From assembly GCF_000282475.1 (NCBI RefSeq), contig NZ_AKJF01000066.1, forward strand, positions 1 through 64,000: 64,000 nucleotides of DNA. Direction: 5' to 3'. Each line of letters opens with the position of its first letter. The first letter of the stretch is position 1. This DNA is from Pseudomonas sp. GM78 (GTDB lineage: Bacteria; Pseudomonadota; Gammaproteobacteria; Pseudomonadales; Pseudomonadaceae). Both the position numbers and the translations under genes were made by a program. Under the pieces are notes generated by a model. It worked only from the letters and a program-made list of their open reading frames with translations, was not told where the DNA came from and ran no database searches. This document shows positions 45,736-56,167 of the stretch, in pieces.

Positions 45736-48261
45736 ATGACGCAAGTCACGGTGAAACAACTGGCCGATGAGGTCAAAACACCGGTAGAGCGCCTGTTGCA
45801 GCAGATGCGTGAGGCAGGTCTGCCGCACACCGCCGCCGAAGAAAGTGTGACTGACAGTGAGAAGCAATCGTTGCTGACTCACTTGAAGAGCAGCCACAAG
45901 GCGAAAGTGGAAGAACCACGCAAGATTACGCTGCAGCGTAAAACCACCAGCACCCTGCGTGTTGCTGGCAGCAAGAGCATCAGCGTTGAAGTACGCAAGA
46001 AGAAAGTCTTCGTACAGCGCAGCCCGGAAGAAATCGAAGCCGAGCGCAAGCGTGAACTGGATGAACGTCGCGCAGTAGAAAATGCTGCACGTCAGAAGGC
46101 TGAAGAAGAAGCCAAGCGTCGCGCCGAAGAAGAAGCGCGTCGCCAGCCAGCTGCTGCGCCGACCGCTCCAGCCCAACCTGTTGCAGCGCCAGCTGCGGTG
46201 GCCGAGCCTGTGCGCGAAAGCGCGCCGGTCGTGGCAGCCGCTCCGGCACCTGCAGCCGATACCCGCAAGCGCGACGAGCAGCGTCGTCCGGACAAGCCAC
46301 GTGCCGACGACAACAATCGTCGCGGTGGCGGCGATGGCGAGCGCAAAAACGCTCCGCATCGTGCTTCGGTCAAGGAAAAGGCGCCTGCGCCACGCGTTGC
46401 CCCACGTACTACCGACGAAGAAAGCGATGGCTTCCGTCGTGGTGGTCGCGGCAAGGCCAAGCTGAAGAAGCGCAACGCCCACGGTTTCCAGAGCCCAACC
46501 GGCCCTGTCGTGCGCGAAGTGAAGATCGGCGAGACCATCACTGTGGGCGATCTGGCCCAGCAGATGTCGGTCAAGGCTGCTGAAATCATCAAGTTCATGT
46601 TCAAACTGGGTACTCCAGCGACCATCAACCAGGTACTGGACCAGGAAACTGCCCAGCTGGTTGCCGAAGAGCTGGGCCACAAAGTGACCCTGGTCAGCGA
46701 CACCGCCCTGGAAGATTCCCTGGCTGAGTCCCTGAAGTTTGAAGGCGAGGCTGTTTCCCGTGCGCCGGTCGTGACCGTAATGGGCCACGTTGACCACGGT
46801 AAGACTTCCCTGCTCGACTACATCCGTCGTGCCAAGGTTGCTGCTGGCGAAGCCGGTGGTATCACCCAGCACATCGGTGCGTACCACGTTGAAACCGACC
46901 GTGGCATGGTGACGTTCCTCGACACCCCTGGTCACGCCGCGTTTACCGCGATGCGTGCCCGTGGTGCCAAGGCGACCGACATCGTGATCCTGGTAGTTGC
47001 AGCGGACGACGGCGTGATGCCACAGACCATCGAAGCCGTTCAGCATGCTAAAGCTGCTGGCGTTCCTCTGGTGGTTGCAGTGAACAAAATCGACAAGCCG
47101 GGCGCCGATCTCGATCGCATCCGTAGCGAACTGTCGGTTCACGGCGTGACCTCCGAAGAGTGGGGTGGTGACACTCCATTCGTACCAGTCTCCGCGAAGA
47201 TGGGTACCGGTGTTGACGAACTGCTCGAAGCCGTTCTGCTGCAAGCCGAAGTTCTGGAATTGACCGCTACTCCATCGGCTCCTGGCCGTGGCGTTGTGGT
47301 TGAATCCCGCCTCGACAAGGGCCGTGGCCCGGTTGCGACCGTCCTGGTTCAAGACGGTACCCTGCGCCAAGGCGACATGGTCCTGGTCGGTTCGAACTAC
47401 GGCCGTGTACGTGCCATGCTCGACGAGAACGGCAAGCCAATCAAGGAAGCAGGTCCGGCCATCCCTGTCGAGATCCTCGGCCTGGACGGTACCCCGGACG
47501 CTGGCGACGAGATGAGCGTGGTTGCCGACGAGAAGAAAGCCCGTGAAGTGGCTCTGTTCCGTCAAGGCAAGTTCCGCGAAGTCAAACTGGCTCGCGCTCA
47601 CGCCGGCAAGCTGGAAAACATCTTCGAAAACATGGGTCAGGAAGAGAAGAAGACGCTCAACATCGTCCTCAAATCCGACGTCCGTGGTTCGCTGGAAGCG
47701 TTGAACGGTGCTCTGAACGGCCTGGGCAACGACGAAGTGCAAGTGCGTGTGGTCGGTGGCGGTGTCGGTGGTATCACCGAATCCGATGCCAACCTGGCAC
47801 TGGCTTCCAACGCTGTACTGTTCGGCTTCAACGTGCGTGCCGATGCCGGCGCTCGCAAGATCGTCGAGCAGGAAGGTCTGGATATGCGTTACTACAACGT
47901 GATCTACGACATCATCGAAGACGTCAAGAAAGCCCTGACCGGTATGCTCGGCAGCGACGTTCGCGAGAACATCCTGGGCATCGCCGAAGTGCGTGACGTG
48001 TTCCGTTCGCCGAAGTTTGGCGCGATCGCCGGTTGCATGGTGATCGAAGGTGTTGTTCACCGTAACCGTCCAATCCGTGTACTGCGTGAAGACATCGTTA
48101 TCTTCGAAGGCGAGCTGGAATCCCTGCGTCGCTTCAAGGATGACGCTTCCGAAGTGCGTGCCGGCATGGAATGCGGTATCGGCGTGAAGAGCTACAACGA
48201 CGTCAAGGTCGGTGACAAGATCGAAGTCTTCGAGAAGGTCCAGGTTGCTCGCAGCCTCTAA
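45736..48261 (+). CDS. infB: translation initiation factor IF-2
   Basis: An 841-aa IF-2. A winged N-terminal domain and a long Ala/Arg/Glu-rich linker (to about residue 330) precede the GTPase: G1 [16 protein letters not shown] near 347, G3 DTPGHAAF, G4 NKIDKPG. Domains II-IV follow to the end. It places initiator tRNA in the P site; the initiator tRNA gene heads the same cluster. Confidence 0.97.
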   Translation: MTQVTVKQLADEVKTPVERLLQQMREAGLPHTAAEESVTDSEKQSLLTHLKSSHKAKVEEPRKITLQRKTTSTLRVAGSKSISVEVRKKKVFVQRSPEEIEAERKRELDERRAVENAARQKAEEEAKRRAEEEARRQPAAAPTAPAQPVAAPAAVAEPVRESAPVVAAAPAPAADTRKRDEQRRPDKPRADDNNRRGGGDGERKNAPHRASVKEKAPAPRVAPRTTDEESDGFRRGGRGKAKLKKRNAHGFQSPTGPVVREVKIGETITVGDLAQQMSVKAAEIIKFMFKLGTPATINQVLDQETAQLVAEELGHKVTLVSDTALEDSLAESLKFEGEAVSRAPVVTVMGHVDHGKTSLLDYIRRAKVAAGEAGGITQHIGAYHVETDRGMVTFLDTPGHAAFTAMRARGAKATDIVILVVAADDGVMPQTIEAVQHAKAAGVPLVVAVNKIDKPGADLDRIRSELSVHGVTSEEWGGDTPFVPVSAKMGTGVDELLEAVLLQAEVLELTATPSAPGRGVVVESRLDKGRGPVATVLVQDGTLRQGDMVLVGSNYGRVRAMLDENGKPIKEAGPAIPVEILGLDGTPDAGDEMSVVADEKKAREVALFRQGKFREVKLARAHAGKLENIFENMGQEEKKTLNIVLKSDVRGSLEALNGALNGLGNDEVQVRVVGGGVGGITESDANLALASNAVLFGFNVRADAGARKIVEQEGLDMRYYNVIYDIIEDVKKALTGMLGSDVRENILGIAEVRDVFRSPKFGAIAGCMVIEGVVHRNRPIRVLREDIVIFEGELESLRRFKDDASEVRAGMECGIGVKSYNDVKVGDKIEVFEKVQVARSL

Positions 48262-48332
48262 CTCGCGCACTTCAAGAGCCGTGATGGCCAGCCGCATGCA
48301 ATTGCGCGGCGCATCGCCCGGACTCTAAACGC

Positions 48333-48366
48333 AACGCCCGGTCTGGCTTTTGTCAGGCCGGGCGTT
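48333..48366 (+). terminator. large hairpin between infB and rbfA
   Basis: AACGCCCGG and CCGGGCGTT pair, continued inward by CTG/CAG, with only TTT afterwards. It resembles a partial terminator or processing site in the 159-base infB-rbfA gap. Confidence 0.6.
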
Positions 48367-48420
48367 TGCCGCTTTCAGACCTCACGGGTTTCACCGTGGG
48401 GCAGTAACAGGTAACAAGAC

Positions 48421-48822
48421 ATGGCAAAAGAATACAGCCGTACCCAACGTATCGGCGATCAGATGCAGCGCGAGCTGGCACAACTGATCCGTCGTGAAGT
48501 CAAAGACCCGCGCGTCGGCCTGGTCACCATTACCGCTGTGGAAGTCAGCCGTGACGTCGGTCACGCCAAGATTTTCATCACCGTGATGGGCCAGGACAGC
48601 CACGAAGACATCGCGCAAAGCATCAAGGTGCTCAACTCCGCCGCCGGTTTCCTGCGCATGCAGCTGGCCCGCGAGATGAAGCTGCGCAGTGTTCCGCAGT
48701 TGCACTTCCACTACGATGAAAGCGTCGTGCGCGGTGCGCATCTGTCGGCCTTGATCGAGCGCGCAGTGGCTGAAGACAACCAGCACTCGGTTGCGGCACA
48801 AGCCGAAGACACCAAGGAGTAA
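48421..48822 (+). CDS. rbfA: ribosome-binding factor A
   Basis: A 133-aa KH-fold protein ([39 protein letters not shown]) needed for 16S rRNA 5' end maturation. ATG after AGGTAACAAGAC. Three bases separate it from truB. Confidence 0.96.
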   Translation: MAKEYSRTQRIGDQMQRELAQLIRREVKDPRVGLVTITAVEVSRDVGHAKIFITVMGQDSHEDIAQSIKVLNSAAGFLRMQLAREMKLRSVPQLHFHYDESVVRGAHLSALIERAVAEDNQHSVAAQAEDTKE

Positions 48823-48825
48823 TCG

Positions 48826-49743
48826 GTGGCTCAGGTCAAACGTATCCGTCGTAACGTCAGCGGCATCATCCTGCTCGACAAGCCGCTGGGGTTCACCTCA
48901 AACGCCGCCCTGCAGAAGGTCCGCTGGTTGCTCAACGCCGAGAAGGCCGGGCACACCGGCAGTCTCGATCCGCTGGCCACCGGCGTATTGCCGCTGTGCT
49001 TCGGTGAGGCCACCAAGTTCTCGCAGTACCTGCTCGATTCCGACAAGGGTTACGAAACCCTGGCGCAACTGGGCAAGACCACCACAACGGCGGACGCCGA
49101 GGGTGAGGTTTTGCAGGAGCGCCCGGTGACCGTTGGTCGCGCCGATGTCGAAGCTGTGCTGCCGCAATTTCGTGGGCAAATCAGTCAGATACCGCCGATG
49201 TACTCGGCTCTCAAGCGTGATGGACAACCCCTGTACAAGCTGGCTCGTGCAGGTGAAGTAGTGGAGCGCGAACCGCGTTCTGTTACTATTACGCGCTTGG
49301 AATTGCTGGCCTTCGAAGGAGATACTGCGCGGCTTGCGGTGGATTGCACCAAAGGCACCTATATTCGCACCCTGGTGGAGGATATCGGTGAGCAACTCGG
49401 TTGTGGCGCTTACGTTGCAGAACTGCGACGTACCCAGGCCGGGCCTTTCACCCTGGCGCAGACCGTAACCCTCGAAGAGCTGGAAGCGGTACATGCCGAA
49501 GGGGGCAACGAAGCGGTCGATCGCTTCCTGATGCCATCGGACAGCGGCCTGCTGGATTGGCCACTGTTGCAGTTTTCGGAAGCGAGCGCGTTCTACTGGC
49601 TCAACGGCCAGCCGGTACGCGCCCCGGATGCCCCGAAGTTCGGCATGGTACGGGTACAGGATCACAATGGTCGCTTCATCGGTATCGGTGAAGTGAGCGA
49701 AGACGGGCGCATCGCGCCGCGTCGACTGATTCGGTCAGAATGA
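48826..49743 (+). CDS. truB: tRNA pseudouridine-55 synthase
   Basis: A 305-aa TruB. Motif I is [11 protein letters not shown] near residue 19, the catalytic Asp is in [19 protein letters not shown] (about residue 48), and the C-terminal PUA-like domain ends the protein. It modifies U55 in the T loop of tRNAs. Starts at GTG immediately after rbfA. Confidence 0.96.
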   Translation: MAQVKRIRRNVSGIILLDKPLGFTSNAALQKVRWLLNAEKAGHTGSLDPLATGVLPLCFGEATKFSQYLLDSDKGYETLAQLGKTTTTADAEGEVLQERPVTVGRADVEAVLPQFRGQISQIPPMYSALKRDGQPLYKLARAGEVVEREPRSVTITRLELLAFEGDTARLAVDCTKGTYIRTLVEDIGEQLGCGAYVAELRRTQAGPFTLAQTVTLEELEAVHAEGGNEAVDRFLMPSDSGLLDWPLLQFSEASAFYWLNGQPVRAPDAPKFGMVRVQDHNGRFIGIGEVSEDGRIAPRRLIRSE

Positions 49744-49816
49744 CCGGACGAGTGTGGCTGTCAGCAGGCACGGTCACTACTCATTTTTAGATACAGGGAT
49801 TTGTCCCTGGCCTGTT

Positions 49817-49839
49817 GAAACTGTTTTTGAAACAGTTTC
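49817..49839 (+). promoter_or_regulatory. palindrome in the rpsO leader
   Basis: GAAACTGTTT-TTG-AAACAGTTTC is a perfect 10-bp stem 20 bases before the rpsO ATG, just upstream of the ribosome site AAAAGGATT. In E. coli S15 represses its own mRNA through structure near the start; this element could play such a part or be a weak terminator after truB. Confidence 0.6.
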
Positions 49840-49858
49840 CTGATAAAAGGATTGCCAC

Positions 49859-50128
49859 ATGGCTCTCGACGTTCAAGAAAAAGCTCAAATCGTAGCTGAC
49901 TACCAGCAAGCTGTTGGTGACACTGGTTCGCCAGAAGTGCAAGTTGCACTGCTGACCGCCAACATCAACAAACTGCAAGGTCACTTCAAGGCCAACGGTA
50001 AAGACCACCACTCCCGTCGTGGTCTGATCCGCATGGTTAACCAGCGTCGTAAGCTGCTGGACTACCTGAAAGGCAAGGACGTGAGCCGTTACAGCGCTCT
50101 GATCGCTCGCCTGGGTCTGCGTCGCTAA
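49859..50128 (+). CDS. rpsO: 30S ribosomal protein S15
   Basis: An 89-aa S15, full length: [20 protein letters not shown] at the start, the rRNA-binding [19 protein letters not shown], and the end [13 protein letters not shown]. It binds the central domain of 16S rRNA. ATG behind AAAAGG; followed by pnp as in E. coli. Confidence 0.98.
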   Translation: MALDVQEKAQIVADYQQAVGDTGSPEVQVALLTANINKLQGHFKANGKDHHSRRGLIRMVNQRRKLLDYLKGKDVSRYSALIARLGLRR

Positions 50129-50161
50129 TAAGCGATTGCGCTAGAGGTTGGTTGTCTGTCG

Positions 50162-50187
50162 TGCGTCAGCGGGTTTCCGCCGGCGCA
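50162..50187 (+). promoter_or_regulatory. hairpin in the rpsO-pnp gap
   Basis: TGCGTCAGCGG and CCGCCGGCGCA pair with one mismatch around GTTT. The pnp leader in E. coli has an RNase III stem used for PNPase autocontrol; this stem lies in the equivalent place, 150 bases before pnp. Confidence 0.45.
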
Positions 50188-50336
50188 TGGCAGGCTCCCA
50201 GCCTCAAGTTTTATCTGGATACCCGTTTTGCCTGTGTGAGACACCCAGGACAACCTGTCGGGCCGATTCCCGGCGTTGCCCAAGAATTTCGCAAGAACCC
50301 AGTTTCCCCAAGAGCCACAAAAGAAGGTAGGACACC

Positions 50337-52442
50337 GTGAACCCGGTAATCAAAAAATTCCAGTTCGGTCAGTCGACCGTCACCCTCGAGACTGGCCGTA
50401 TCGCCCGTCAGGCCTCCGGCGCAGTATTGGTCACCGTTGACGACGACGTCAGCGTATTGGTGACCGTCGTTGGTGCCAAGCAAGCCGATCCAGGCAAGGG
50501 TTTCTTCCCTCTGTCCGTTCACTACCAGGAAAAGACTTACGCTGCCGGTAAGATCCCTGGCGGTTTCTTCAAGCGCGAAGGCCGTCCTTCCGAGAAAGAA
50601 ACCCTGACTTCCCGACTGATCGACCGTCCGATCCGTCCGCTGTTCCCTGAAGGCTTCATGAACGAAGTGCAGGTTGTCTGCACCGTCGTGTCCACCAGCA
50701 AGAAGACCGATCCGGACATTGCTGCGATGATCGGTACCTCGGCTGCCCTGGCCATCTCCGGCATTCCTTTCGATGGCCCGATCGGCGCTGCCCGCGTTGC
50801 CTTCCACGAAAGCACCGGCTACCTGCTGAACCCGACTTACGAGCAGCAAGCGGCTTCCAGCCTGGACATGGTCGTTGCCGGTACTTCGGACGCCGTGCTG
50901 ATGGTTGAATCGGAAGCCAAAGAGCTGACCGAAGACCAGATGCTGGGCGCGGTACTGTTTGCTCACGACGAGTTCCAGGTTGTGATCAACGCTGTTAAAG
51001 AACTGGCCGCTGAAGCTGCCAAGCCAACCTGGACCTGGGCTCCACAGCCTGAAGCCACCGAACTGCTGGGCGCTATCCGTGCCGAGTTCGGCGAAGCGAT
51101 CTCCCAGGCCTACACCATCACCGTCAAGGCCGACCGTTACGCTCGCCTGGGCGAGTTGAAGGACCAGGTCGTTGCCAAGCTGTCCGGCGAAGAAGGCCAG
51201 CCTTCTTCCAGCGAAGTCAAAGCTGCTTTCGGCGAAATCGAATACCGCACTGTTCGCGAAAACATCGTTAACGGCAAGCCACGTATCGATGGTCGCGACA
51301 CCAAGACTGTACGTCCGCTGAACATCGAAGTCGGTGTTTTGCCAAAAACCCACGGTTCGGCACTGTTCACCCGTGGCGAAACCCAGGCTCTGGTCGTTGC
51401 AACGCTGGGTACTGCCCGTGATGCACAGCTGCTCGATACCCTGGAAGGCGAAAAGAAAGACCCGTTCATGCTGCACTACAACTTCCCTCCGTTCTCGGTA
51501 GGTGAGTGTGGTCGCATGGGTGGCGCCGGTCGTCGTGAAATCGGTCACGGCCGTCTGGCCCGTCGTTCGGTTTCGGCCATGCTGCCTGCCGCTGCCGACT
51601 TCCCGTACACCATCCGTGTGGTATCGGAAATCACCGAATCCAACGGTTCGAGCTCTATGGCTTCGGTCTGCGGCGCTTCCCTGGCCCTGATGGACGCTGG
51701 TGTGCCGATGAAGGCGCCGGTTGCCGGTATCGCCATGGGTCTGGTTAAAGAAGGCGAGAAATTCGCCGTCCTGACCGACATCCTGGGTGACGAAGACCAC
51801 CTGGGCGACATGGACTTCAAGGTAGCCGGTACCGCCAAAGGTGTGACCGCGCTGCAGATGGACATCAAGATCAAGGGCATCACCGAAGAGATCATGGAGA
51901 TCGCCCTGGGCCAAGCCCTGGAAGCGCGCCTGAACATCCTCGGCCAGATGAACCAGATCATTGGCCAGTCGCGTACCGAACTGTCGGCCAACGCTCCGAC
52001 CATGATCGCGATGAAGATCGACACCGACAAAATCCGTGATGTCATCGGTAAAGGCGGCGCGACCATTCGTGCGATCTGTGAAGAGACCAAGGCTTCGATC
52101 GACATCGAAGACGACGGCTCGATCAAGATCTTCGGCGAAACCAAGGAAGCTGCAGAAGCTGCACGTCAGCGCGTTCTGGGTATCACCGCTGAAGCCGAAA
52201 TCGGCAAGATCTACGTGGGTAAAGTTGAACGCATCGTCGACTTCGGCGCATTCGTCAACATCCTGCCTGGCAAGGACGGTCTGGTTCACATCTCCATGCT
52301 GAGCGATGCTCGCGTCGAGAAAGTGACCGACATCCTGAAAGAAGGCCAGGAAGTGGAAGTGCTGGTACTGGACGTGGACAACCGCGGCCGTATCAAGCTG
52401 TCCATCAAGGACGTAGCAGCAGCCAAGGCCTCGGGCGTTTAA
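50337..52442 (+). CDS. pnp: polyribonucleotide nucleotidyltransferase
   Basis: A 701-aa PNPase: two RNase PH domains ([19 protein letters not shown] in the first; the phosphate-binding GESSSM-like [12 protein letters not shown] in the second), a KH domain ([16 protein letters not shown]) and a C-terminal S1 domain ([20 protein letters not shown]). It degrades RNA from the 3' end and belongs to the degradosome. Starts at GTG behind AAGGTAGG. Strong terminator follows. Confidence 0.98.
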   Translation: MNPVIKKFQFGQSTVTLETGRIARQASGAVLVTVDDDVSVLVTVVGAKQADPGKGFFPLSVHYQEKTYAAGKIPGGFFKREGRPSEKETLTSRLIDRPIRPLFPEGFMNEVQVVCTVVSTSKKTDPDIAAMIGTSAALAISGIPFDGPIGAARVAFHESTGYLLNPTYEQQAASSLDMVVAGTSDAVLMVESEAKELTEDQMLGAVLFAHDEFQVVINAVKELAAEAAKPTWTWAPQPEATELLGAIRAEFGEAISQAYTITVKADRYARLGELKDQVVAKLSGEEGQPSSSEVKAAFGEIEYRTVRENIVNGKPRIDGRDTKTVRPLNIEVGVLPKTHGSALFTRGETQALVVATLGTARDAQLLDTLEGEKKDPFMLHYNFPPFSVGECGRMGGAGRREIGHGRLARRSVSAMLPAAADFPYTIRVVSEITESNGSSSMASVCGASLALMDAGVPMKAPVAGIAMGLVKEGEKFAVLTDILGDEDHLGDMDFKVAGTAKGVTALQMDIKIKGITEEIMEIALGQALEARLNILGQMNQIIGQSRTELSANAPTMIAMKIDTDKIRDVIGKGGATIRAICEETKASIDIEDDGSIKIFGETKEAAEAARQRVLGITAEAEIGKIYVGKVERIVDFGAFVNILPGKDGLVHISMLSDARVEKVTDILKEGQEVEVLVLDVDNRGRIKLSIKDVAAAKASGV

Positions 52443-52462
52443 TCACCCCTCGCGCCTGATCA

Positions 52463-52497
52463 ATGCCCCGCCGTGAAAACGGCGGGGCATTTTTTTT
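52463..52497 (+). terminator. pnp terminator
   Basis: ATGCCCCGCCGT-GAAA-ACGGCGGGGCAT with eight T: 12-bp stem, GNRA tetraloop. Confidence 0.96.
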
Positions 52498-52595
52498 GTG
52501 TGCACAACCGTCAAAAGATTGCAGGCCGTGATCTTTTGATTTTAACGGTGTTCGAAGTTGCCTGACCCCATGGTCAGTGCTAGGTTTAGCCCACT

Positions 52596-52671
52596 GCCCG
52601 TGTAGCTCAGTCGGTAGAGCAGCGCACTCGTAACGCGAAGGTCGCAGGTTCGATTCCTGTCTCGGGCACCA
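52596..52671 (+). tRNA. tRNA-Thr (anticodon CGT)
   Basis: A 76-nt tRNA with encoded CCA. The anticodon loop CTCGTAA gives CGT; D arm GCTC/GAGC and T arm GCAGGTTCGATTCCTGT are normal. The acceptor stem has a U6-U67 mismatch, and the anticodon stem has A31-C39 and G27-A43 mismatches, leaving three good pairs. It may still be functional as a secondary threonine isoacceptor. Confidence 0.9.
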
Positions 52672-52805
52672 GCGATACGTTGTTTTCAGATGATCCCGAA
52701 TGGTTCTGAAGGCCAGAAAAGCCGGGCGTCACGCGGTTTTTTTGCGTCAGAGAGATCCTTGATGATCCAGATCCATCTTCCATTCCCCAGATCAACGAGA
52801 ACGCC

Positions 52806-53111
52806 ATGACCGTTAAAGAACTGTCTCAAGAAGCCAGACACGAAGAAGCCCTCAAGAAGTACGTGCTGGACGTGCCCCATTTGCTGGAAGAGATCAAGGA
52901 CTTGCCACCCGAAGATCAGAAGGACCAGATCCAGTGGGCGTTCGAGGATGAAGCAGAAGCCCAGGGCCTGCAGCCGTGGGAGCTGACGCTCAAGTACACC
53001 TCGACCCCGGAAGAGTACGAGGCCAAGCGCCTGGAACTGCACAGGGAAGCAGCCGAGGTGCTGGGTGTCGAGTGGGAGGAGTACTGCGAGATGAACAATC
53101 TGGTGGTCTGA
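52806..53111 (+). CDS. small acidic protein, possibly DUF6388
   Basis: A 101-aa acidic, helix-rich protein with blocks KKYVLDVPHLLEEIKDLPPE and QIQWAFEDEAEAQGLQPWEL. No signal peptide or membrane segment. I recall similar short Pseudomonas proteins under DUF6388, without known function. It lies between tRNA-Thr and a REP pair, transcribed alone. The ATG has a weak upstream AACGAGAACGCC ribosome site. Confidence 0.6.
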   Translation: MTVKELSQEARHEEALKKYVLDVPHLLEEIKDLPPEDQKDQIQWAFEDEAEAQGLQPWELTLKYTSTPEEYEAKRLELHREAAEVLGVEWEEYCEMNNLVV

Positions 53112-53125
53112 TAAAAACGCTCTTA

Positions 53126-53189
53126 TAGGAGCCCGGCTTGCCGGCGACTGCGTCCTTCAGATCGCCATCGCCGGCAAGCCGTGCTCCTA
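53126..53189. repeat. inverted pair of REP elements
   Basis: TAGGAGC-CCGGCTTGCCGGCGA (53126-53147) and its inverted copy with one difference (53168-53189) flank 20 bases, a REP doublet (BIME-like) between the small acidic gene and nadC, which are convergent. Confidence 0.9.
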
Positions 53190-53198
53190 CAGTCGTTA

Positions 53199-54047
53199 TC
53201 AGAGACTCAAACGCATCGACAGATCGACAGCCTTCACATCCTTGGTCATCGCACCAATCGAAATGTAATCCACCCCGGTTTCTGCAATCGGCAGCAACGT
53301 GCTTTCGTTGATCCCGCCGCTGGCCTCCAGCTTTGCCTTGCCGTTGTTCAGGCGTACGGCTTCGCGCATGTCATCCAGGCTCAGTTCGTCCAGCATGATG
53401 ATGTCGGCACCTGCCTCCAGGGCTTCCTTGAGCTCATCCAGGCTTTCCACTTCGATCTCCACCGGCTTGCCCGGCGCAATCTTGTGTGCGGCGGCGATGG
53501 CCTGCGGAATGCCGCCGCTGGCGGCGATATGGTTTTCCTTGATCAGGAAAGCGTCATACAGGCCGATGCGATGGTTGTGGCAACCGCCGCAGGTCACGGC
53601 GTACTTCTGTGCCAGGCGCAGCCCCGGCAGGGTCTTGCGGGTGTCGAGCAGTTTCACCTGGGTTTGTGCAACGAAGTCTGCCAGTTGCTGCGCGCGAGTG
53701 GCGACGCCGGAGAGCATTTGCAGGAAGTTCAGCGCGCTACGTTCGCCCGTCAGCAGCGAACGGGCCGGCCCTTCGAGGTGGAACAACACCTGGTTGGGCT
53801 TGACCCGCTCGCCATCGGCGACCTGCCAATGCACCGCAACTCGTGGGTCCAGCTGGCGAAACACGTTATCCACCCACGCTGTGCCACAGATGACAGCAGC
53901 GTCGCGGGTGATGATGGTGGCTTTGGCCAGGCGTTCGGCCGGGATCAGCTGTGCGGTGATGTCGCCGCTGCCGATGTCTTCGCGCAACGCGCGGCGCACG
54001 TTGGCTTCGATTTCGGCGTTCAAGTCGGCGAGACGTAGATTCGGCAT
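53199..54047 (-). CDS. nadC: nicotinate-nucleotide diphosphorylase
   Basis: A 282-aa quinolinate phosphoribosyltransferase. Visible blocks: [51 protein letters not shown] and [18 protein letters not shown]. It makes nicotinate mononucleotide in de novo NAD synthesis. The ATG before PNLRLADLN is the family start; the longer frame lacks a ribosome site. In Pseudomonas nadC sits next to ampDE, as here. Confidence 0.96.
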   Translation of the reverse strand: MPNLRLADLNAEIEANVRRALREDIGSGDITAQLIPAERLAKATIITRDAAVICGTAWVDNVFRQLDPRVAVHWQVADGERVKPNQVLFHLEGPARSLLTGERSALNFLQMLSGVATRAQQLADFVAQTQVKLLDTRKTLPGLRLAQKYAVTCGGCHNHRIGLYDAFLIKENHIAASGGIPQAIAAAHKIAPGKPVEIEVESLDELKEALEAGADIIMLDELSLDDMREAVRLNNGKAKLEASGGINESTLLPIAETGVDYISIGAMTKDVKAVDLSMRLSL

Positions 54048-54290
54048 AAGGCACTCCACAAACAAAGTGCCTCGATTATAGGGCCATGGTACTGAGCAAC
54101 CCAAGGCGTCAGCACAGATCCCAGTGTTCTGAAGCCTGCATTTGGTCGATTGCGTGTGTGATCCTCATCCAGCCGCCGCCTCTTTTTCCCATGCAGGGTG
54201 TGCCGGGGTGGCGCAAGGGCTCCCTTTACCCGATAATTCGCCTTGGATTTGACGTCATGACTTTGACGGCTGAAGATTTCAGGAGGCTGG

Positions 54291-55511
54291 ATGCACAACG
54301 ACGGGAATGTAGTGCCTTTGCGCAGGGTCACCAGCGACCAGGGGACGCAACCGCCACTCGCCCGCTTGCCTGTCATTGTGCTGCAGGTTCGCGACAAGGC
54401 TACGCAACAGCTCAGGCAGGGCTTGCAGGCGCTGTTCGATAATGCCGACGATACCCTCTTCGAAATGGCCGACCGGGCACTCGATGATGCCGAGCAGAGC
54501 CTTTTCTTTGAAGCGATGCGCGACTTGCGCTTGAAGCGCAAAAGTATCGAACGGTTGTTTTTTGAGCAATTGTTCAAGGCGTTTATCAACCTCGGCCAAT
54601 GTGATCTCGCTTATAGAGTCCTGCCTCGCTCATTGTCGGCCGATGCCAGCACGGCACCGCTGGATGACGGGCCCGAGCGCAACCTGGCCGTTCAGGCGAT
54701 GGTCAACCAGACGCTCTACCGCGAAGGCTTCGCCCTTGACCAACTCACCGCCCGGCTCAGTACGTTGTTGGGCAGGACGCTGATCGAGCAGCGCAATCCC
54801 CTGGGGCCGACCGTGCTCTGCAAGTGCTTCCTGGCCGCCGCGCGCCACCTGGGCGTGGACATCAAGGTGAAGCTGATCATCCTCAAGCTGTTTGATCGCT
54901 ACATGCTCAGTGGCGCTGGCCAGCTTTACGCCCAGGCCAACCAATTGTTGATCGCCACCGGTGTGTTGCCTGGCCTGCAGCCCGCTCCGACAAGCGACAC
55001 GATGGATAACAAGACGGCTGCTGCGCTTGCCATGCCAGAAGGTGCGCAAGCTGATGCGCTCCCCCCTGACGAACGCCGTCGCAGCGAACTGCTGGAGCAG
55101 CGGATTCGTGATGCTGAAGAGGGTCACGCCCAGACCGCTTTGGCCCGCCAGCATGTCGAGCTGGCGTTGAACCAGGCACTGCTGGGCAAGACTTTGCCGC
55201 ATAGTGTGTCGGCATTCGTGCGCGACGCCTGGAGCAACGTGTTGCTCCTGACCTGCCTCAGGCACGGCCACCTGTCACCGCAGTGGCAGGCTGATGTGCA
55301 GACCATGGAGCAATTGATCTGGAGCGTCCAGCGTCATGACTCGTCCGATGCTCGTGAGCATTTGTTGACGCTGGTTCCGGGGTTGCTCAAATCATTGCGC
55401 GAGGGGCTGGGCAGTTCAGCGTTCGATCCGTTTGCCACCAGCGCGTTTTTCAGCGAGCTGGAACGCTTGCACGTTCAATTGTTTGTTGGAGCGTGCCCCT
55501 GGCGTCAATGA
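54291..55511 (+). CDS. DUF1631-family protein, short form
   Basis: A 406-aa mostly helical soluble protein related to DUF1631. Conserved-looking blocks are MADRALDDAEQSLFFEAMRDLR near residue 60 and SNVLLLTCLRHGHLSPQWQ near 320. Many DUF1631 proteins are longer than 700 residues, so this is a short version; there is no sign of a broken gene. Function unknown. Good AGGAGG before the ATG. Between nadC and ampD, divergent from nadC. Confidence 0.7.
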   Translation: MHNDGNVVPLRRVTSDQGTQPPLARLPVIVLQVRDKATQQLRQGLQALFDNADDTLFEMADRALDDAEQSLFFEAMRDLRLKRKSIERLFFEQLFKAFINLGQCDLAYRVLPRSLSADASTAPLDDGPERNLAVQAMVNQTLYREGFALDQLTARLSTLLGRTLIEQRNPLGPTVLCKCFLAAARHLGVDIKVKLIILKLFDRYMLSGAGQLYAQANQLLIATGVLPGLQPAPTSDTMDNKTAAALAMPEGAQADALPPDERRRSELLEQRIRDAEEGHAQTALARQHVELALNQALLGKTLPHSVSAFVRDAWSNVLLLTCLRHGHLSPQWQADVQTMEQLIWSVQRHDSSDAREHLLTLVPGLLKSLREGLGSSAFDPFATSAFFSELERLHVQLFVGACPWRQ

Positions 55512-55609
55512 TGGGCAAACCGCAGCACATCAATCGCGTCAAGTGATCGCTCCCGATGGGCTATCGCGGCATACTGGGCGCCAACACAGTCGTCGTTGAA
55601 GGAACCTGT

Positions 55610-56167
55610 ATGCAGCTGGACCCCGCGAGCGGTTGGTGCAAAGGCGTGCATTTATGCCCCTCGCCCAACTTCAATGCGCGCCCCGAGGGCGAAATTTCCT
55701 TGTTGGTGATCCACAACATCAGCCTGCCGCCAGCGCAGTTCAAGACGGGCAAGGTGCAGGAATTTTTCCAGAACCGCCTGGATGTCACCGAGCATCCCTA
55801 CTTTGAAGGGATCGCCGACCTGCGGGTGTCTGCGCATTTTCTGATCGAGCGCGACGGCACCGTCACTCAGTTTGTCTCTTGCCTTGAGCGCGCCTGGCAT
55901 GCGGGCGTTTCGAGTTTTGAAGGGCGGGAAACCTGTAACGATTTTTCCATAGGCATCGAACTCGAAGGCACGGATGATCTGCCATTCGACGATGCACAAT
56001 ATCGAGCGTTGACGACTCTGACCCGGCAGTTGCAATCGGCCTTTACGGCCATCACTACGCAACGCATCTGTGGGCACAGCGACATCGCCCCTGGACGCAA
56101 GACCGATCCGGGACCCGCGTTCGACTGGACACGCTATCGCGCAGCCTTGGCACAAGAGGAAGGATAA
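55610..56167 (+). CDS. ampD: 1,6-anhydro-N-acetylmuramoyl-L-alanine amidase
   Basis: A 185-aa cytosolic zinc amidase. Zinc ligands are His in LLVIHNIS (about residue 43), His in CGHSDIAPGRKTDPG (about 163) and the Asp of the same block. It cleaves anhydro-muropeptides in cell-wall recycling, which keeps AmpR-controlled beta-lactamase low. ATG behind AAGGAA. The stop overlaps the ampE start (TAATG). Confidence 0.95.
   Translation: MQLDPASGWCKGVHLCPSPNFNARPEGEISLLVIHNISLPPAQFKTGKVQEFFQNRLDVTEHPYFEGIADLRVSAHFLIERDGTVTQFVSCLERAWHAGVSSFEGRETCNDFSIGIELEGTDDLPFDDAQYRALTTLTRQLQSAFTAITTQRICGHSDIAPGRKTDPGPAFDWTRYRAALAQEEG

Noticed and set aside
45709-48297. 862-codon frame antisense to infB
   Set aside because: Shadow of infB; no start signals or domains.
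50211-52289. 692-codon frame antisense to pnp
   Set aside because: Shadow of pnp, low-complexity composition.
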